This document shows positions 5,613-5,992 of a stretch of 5,992 nt of DNA, piece after piece (the stretch's first letter is position 1; the number at the start of each line of letters is the position of its first letter). The position numbers and the translations under genes are program-made. The DNA is taken from the NCBI GenBank assembly GCA_029777935.1, contig JAKORH010000221.1, positions 1 to 5,992 on the forward strand, read 5' to 3'. Origin of the DNA: Pseudomonadota bacterium. Its GTDB lineage: Bacteria; Pseudomonadota; Gammaproteobacteria; Burkholderiales; Burkholderiaceae. The notes below the pieces were generated by a model. It had not been told where the DNA came from. It was given only the letters and a program-made list of their open reading frames with translations, and did not search any database.

Positions 5613-5636
5613 CGCCCGGCGCGCGACCGCCGGGCG
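5613..5636 (-). terminator. GC-only hairpin after ilvC, possible terminator without U-tract
   Basis: CGCCCGGCG (5613-5621) and CGCCGGGCG (5628-5636) form a perfect 9-bp stem with a 6-nt loop, beginning 8 nt after the ilvC stop. The position fits an ilv operon end. No T-run follows on the minus strand, so it may be a weak or Rho-assisted terminator, or a 3'-end stabiliser. Confidence 0.45.
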
Positions 5637-5644
5637 GGAGCGTG

Positions 5645-5992
<348 letters not shown>

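Overview
The window is a compact, high-GC stretch of bacterial chromosome in which every convincing gene lies on the minus strand. In transcription order (right to left) it reads: the 3' end of ilvC (ketol-acid reductoisomerase), a non-coding gap with nonamer repeats, a prolyl-4-hydroxylase-like 2-oxoglutarate/Fe(II) oxygenase, pssA (phosphatidylserine synthase), tpiA (triosephosphate isomerase), secG (Sec translocon subunit), tRNA-Leu(GAG), a strong intrinsic terminator, then nuoA, nuoB, nuoC and the 5' part of nuoD (respiratory complex I). The order tpiA-secG-tRNA-Leu-nuoABCD, with ilvC and pssA close by, together with the PssA and KARI sequences, points to a Betaproteobacterium, probably of the Burkholderiales. 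A gammaproteobacterium with the same arrangement cannot be excluded from sequence alone.

Region 1-1855 holds the start of the nuo operon. The genes are tightly packed (10 to 45 nt gaps). NuoA has three membrane segments, NuoB carries all four cysteine ligands of cluster N2, NuoC carries the 30-kDa subunit signature, and NuoD has its N-terminal quinone-site motifs. nuoA and nuoD start with GTG. The Shine-Dalgarno sequences before nuoC and nuoD overlap or directly follow the preceding stop codon.

Region 1856-3336 holds tpiA, secG (4-nt overlap) and tRNA-Leu. It is closed by a GC hairpin with an 8-U tract whose end lies only 39 nt before the nuoA start, leaving little room for a separate nuo promoter. 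nuo expression may therefore depend on read-through or on a promoter placed before the terminator.

Region 3426-5280 holds pssA and the oxygenase gene. The oxygenase is the least expected gene in an otherwise housekeeping block. A plausible sigma-70 promoter lies just upstream of it.

Region 5281-5644 is non-coding. It contains two facing arrays of a 9-nt unit (CGCAGAG core) able to form a long imperfect stem, and a GC-only hairpin just after the ilvC stop. I found no mobile element, CRISPR array, phage gene or defence system. The window is mostly core metabolism, and the points of interest are the oxygenase, the repeat palindrome and the terminator in front of nuoA.
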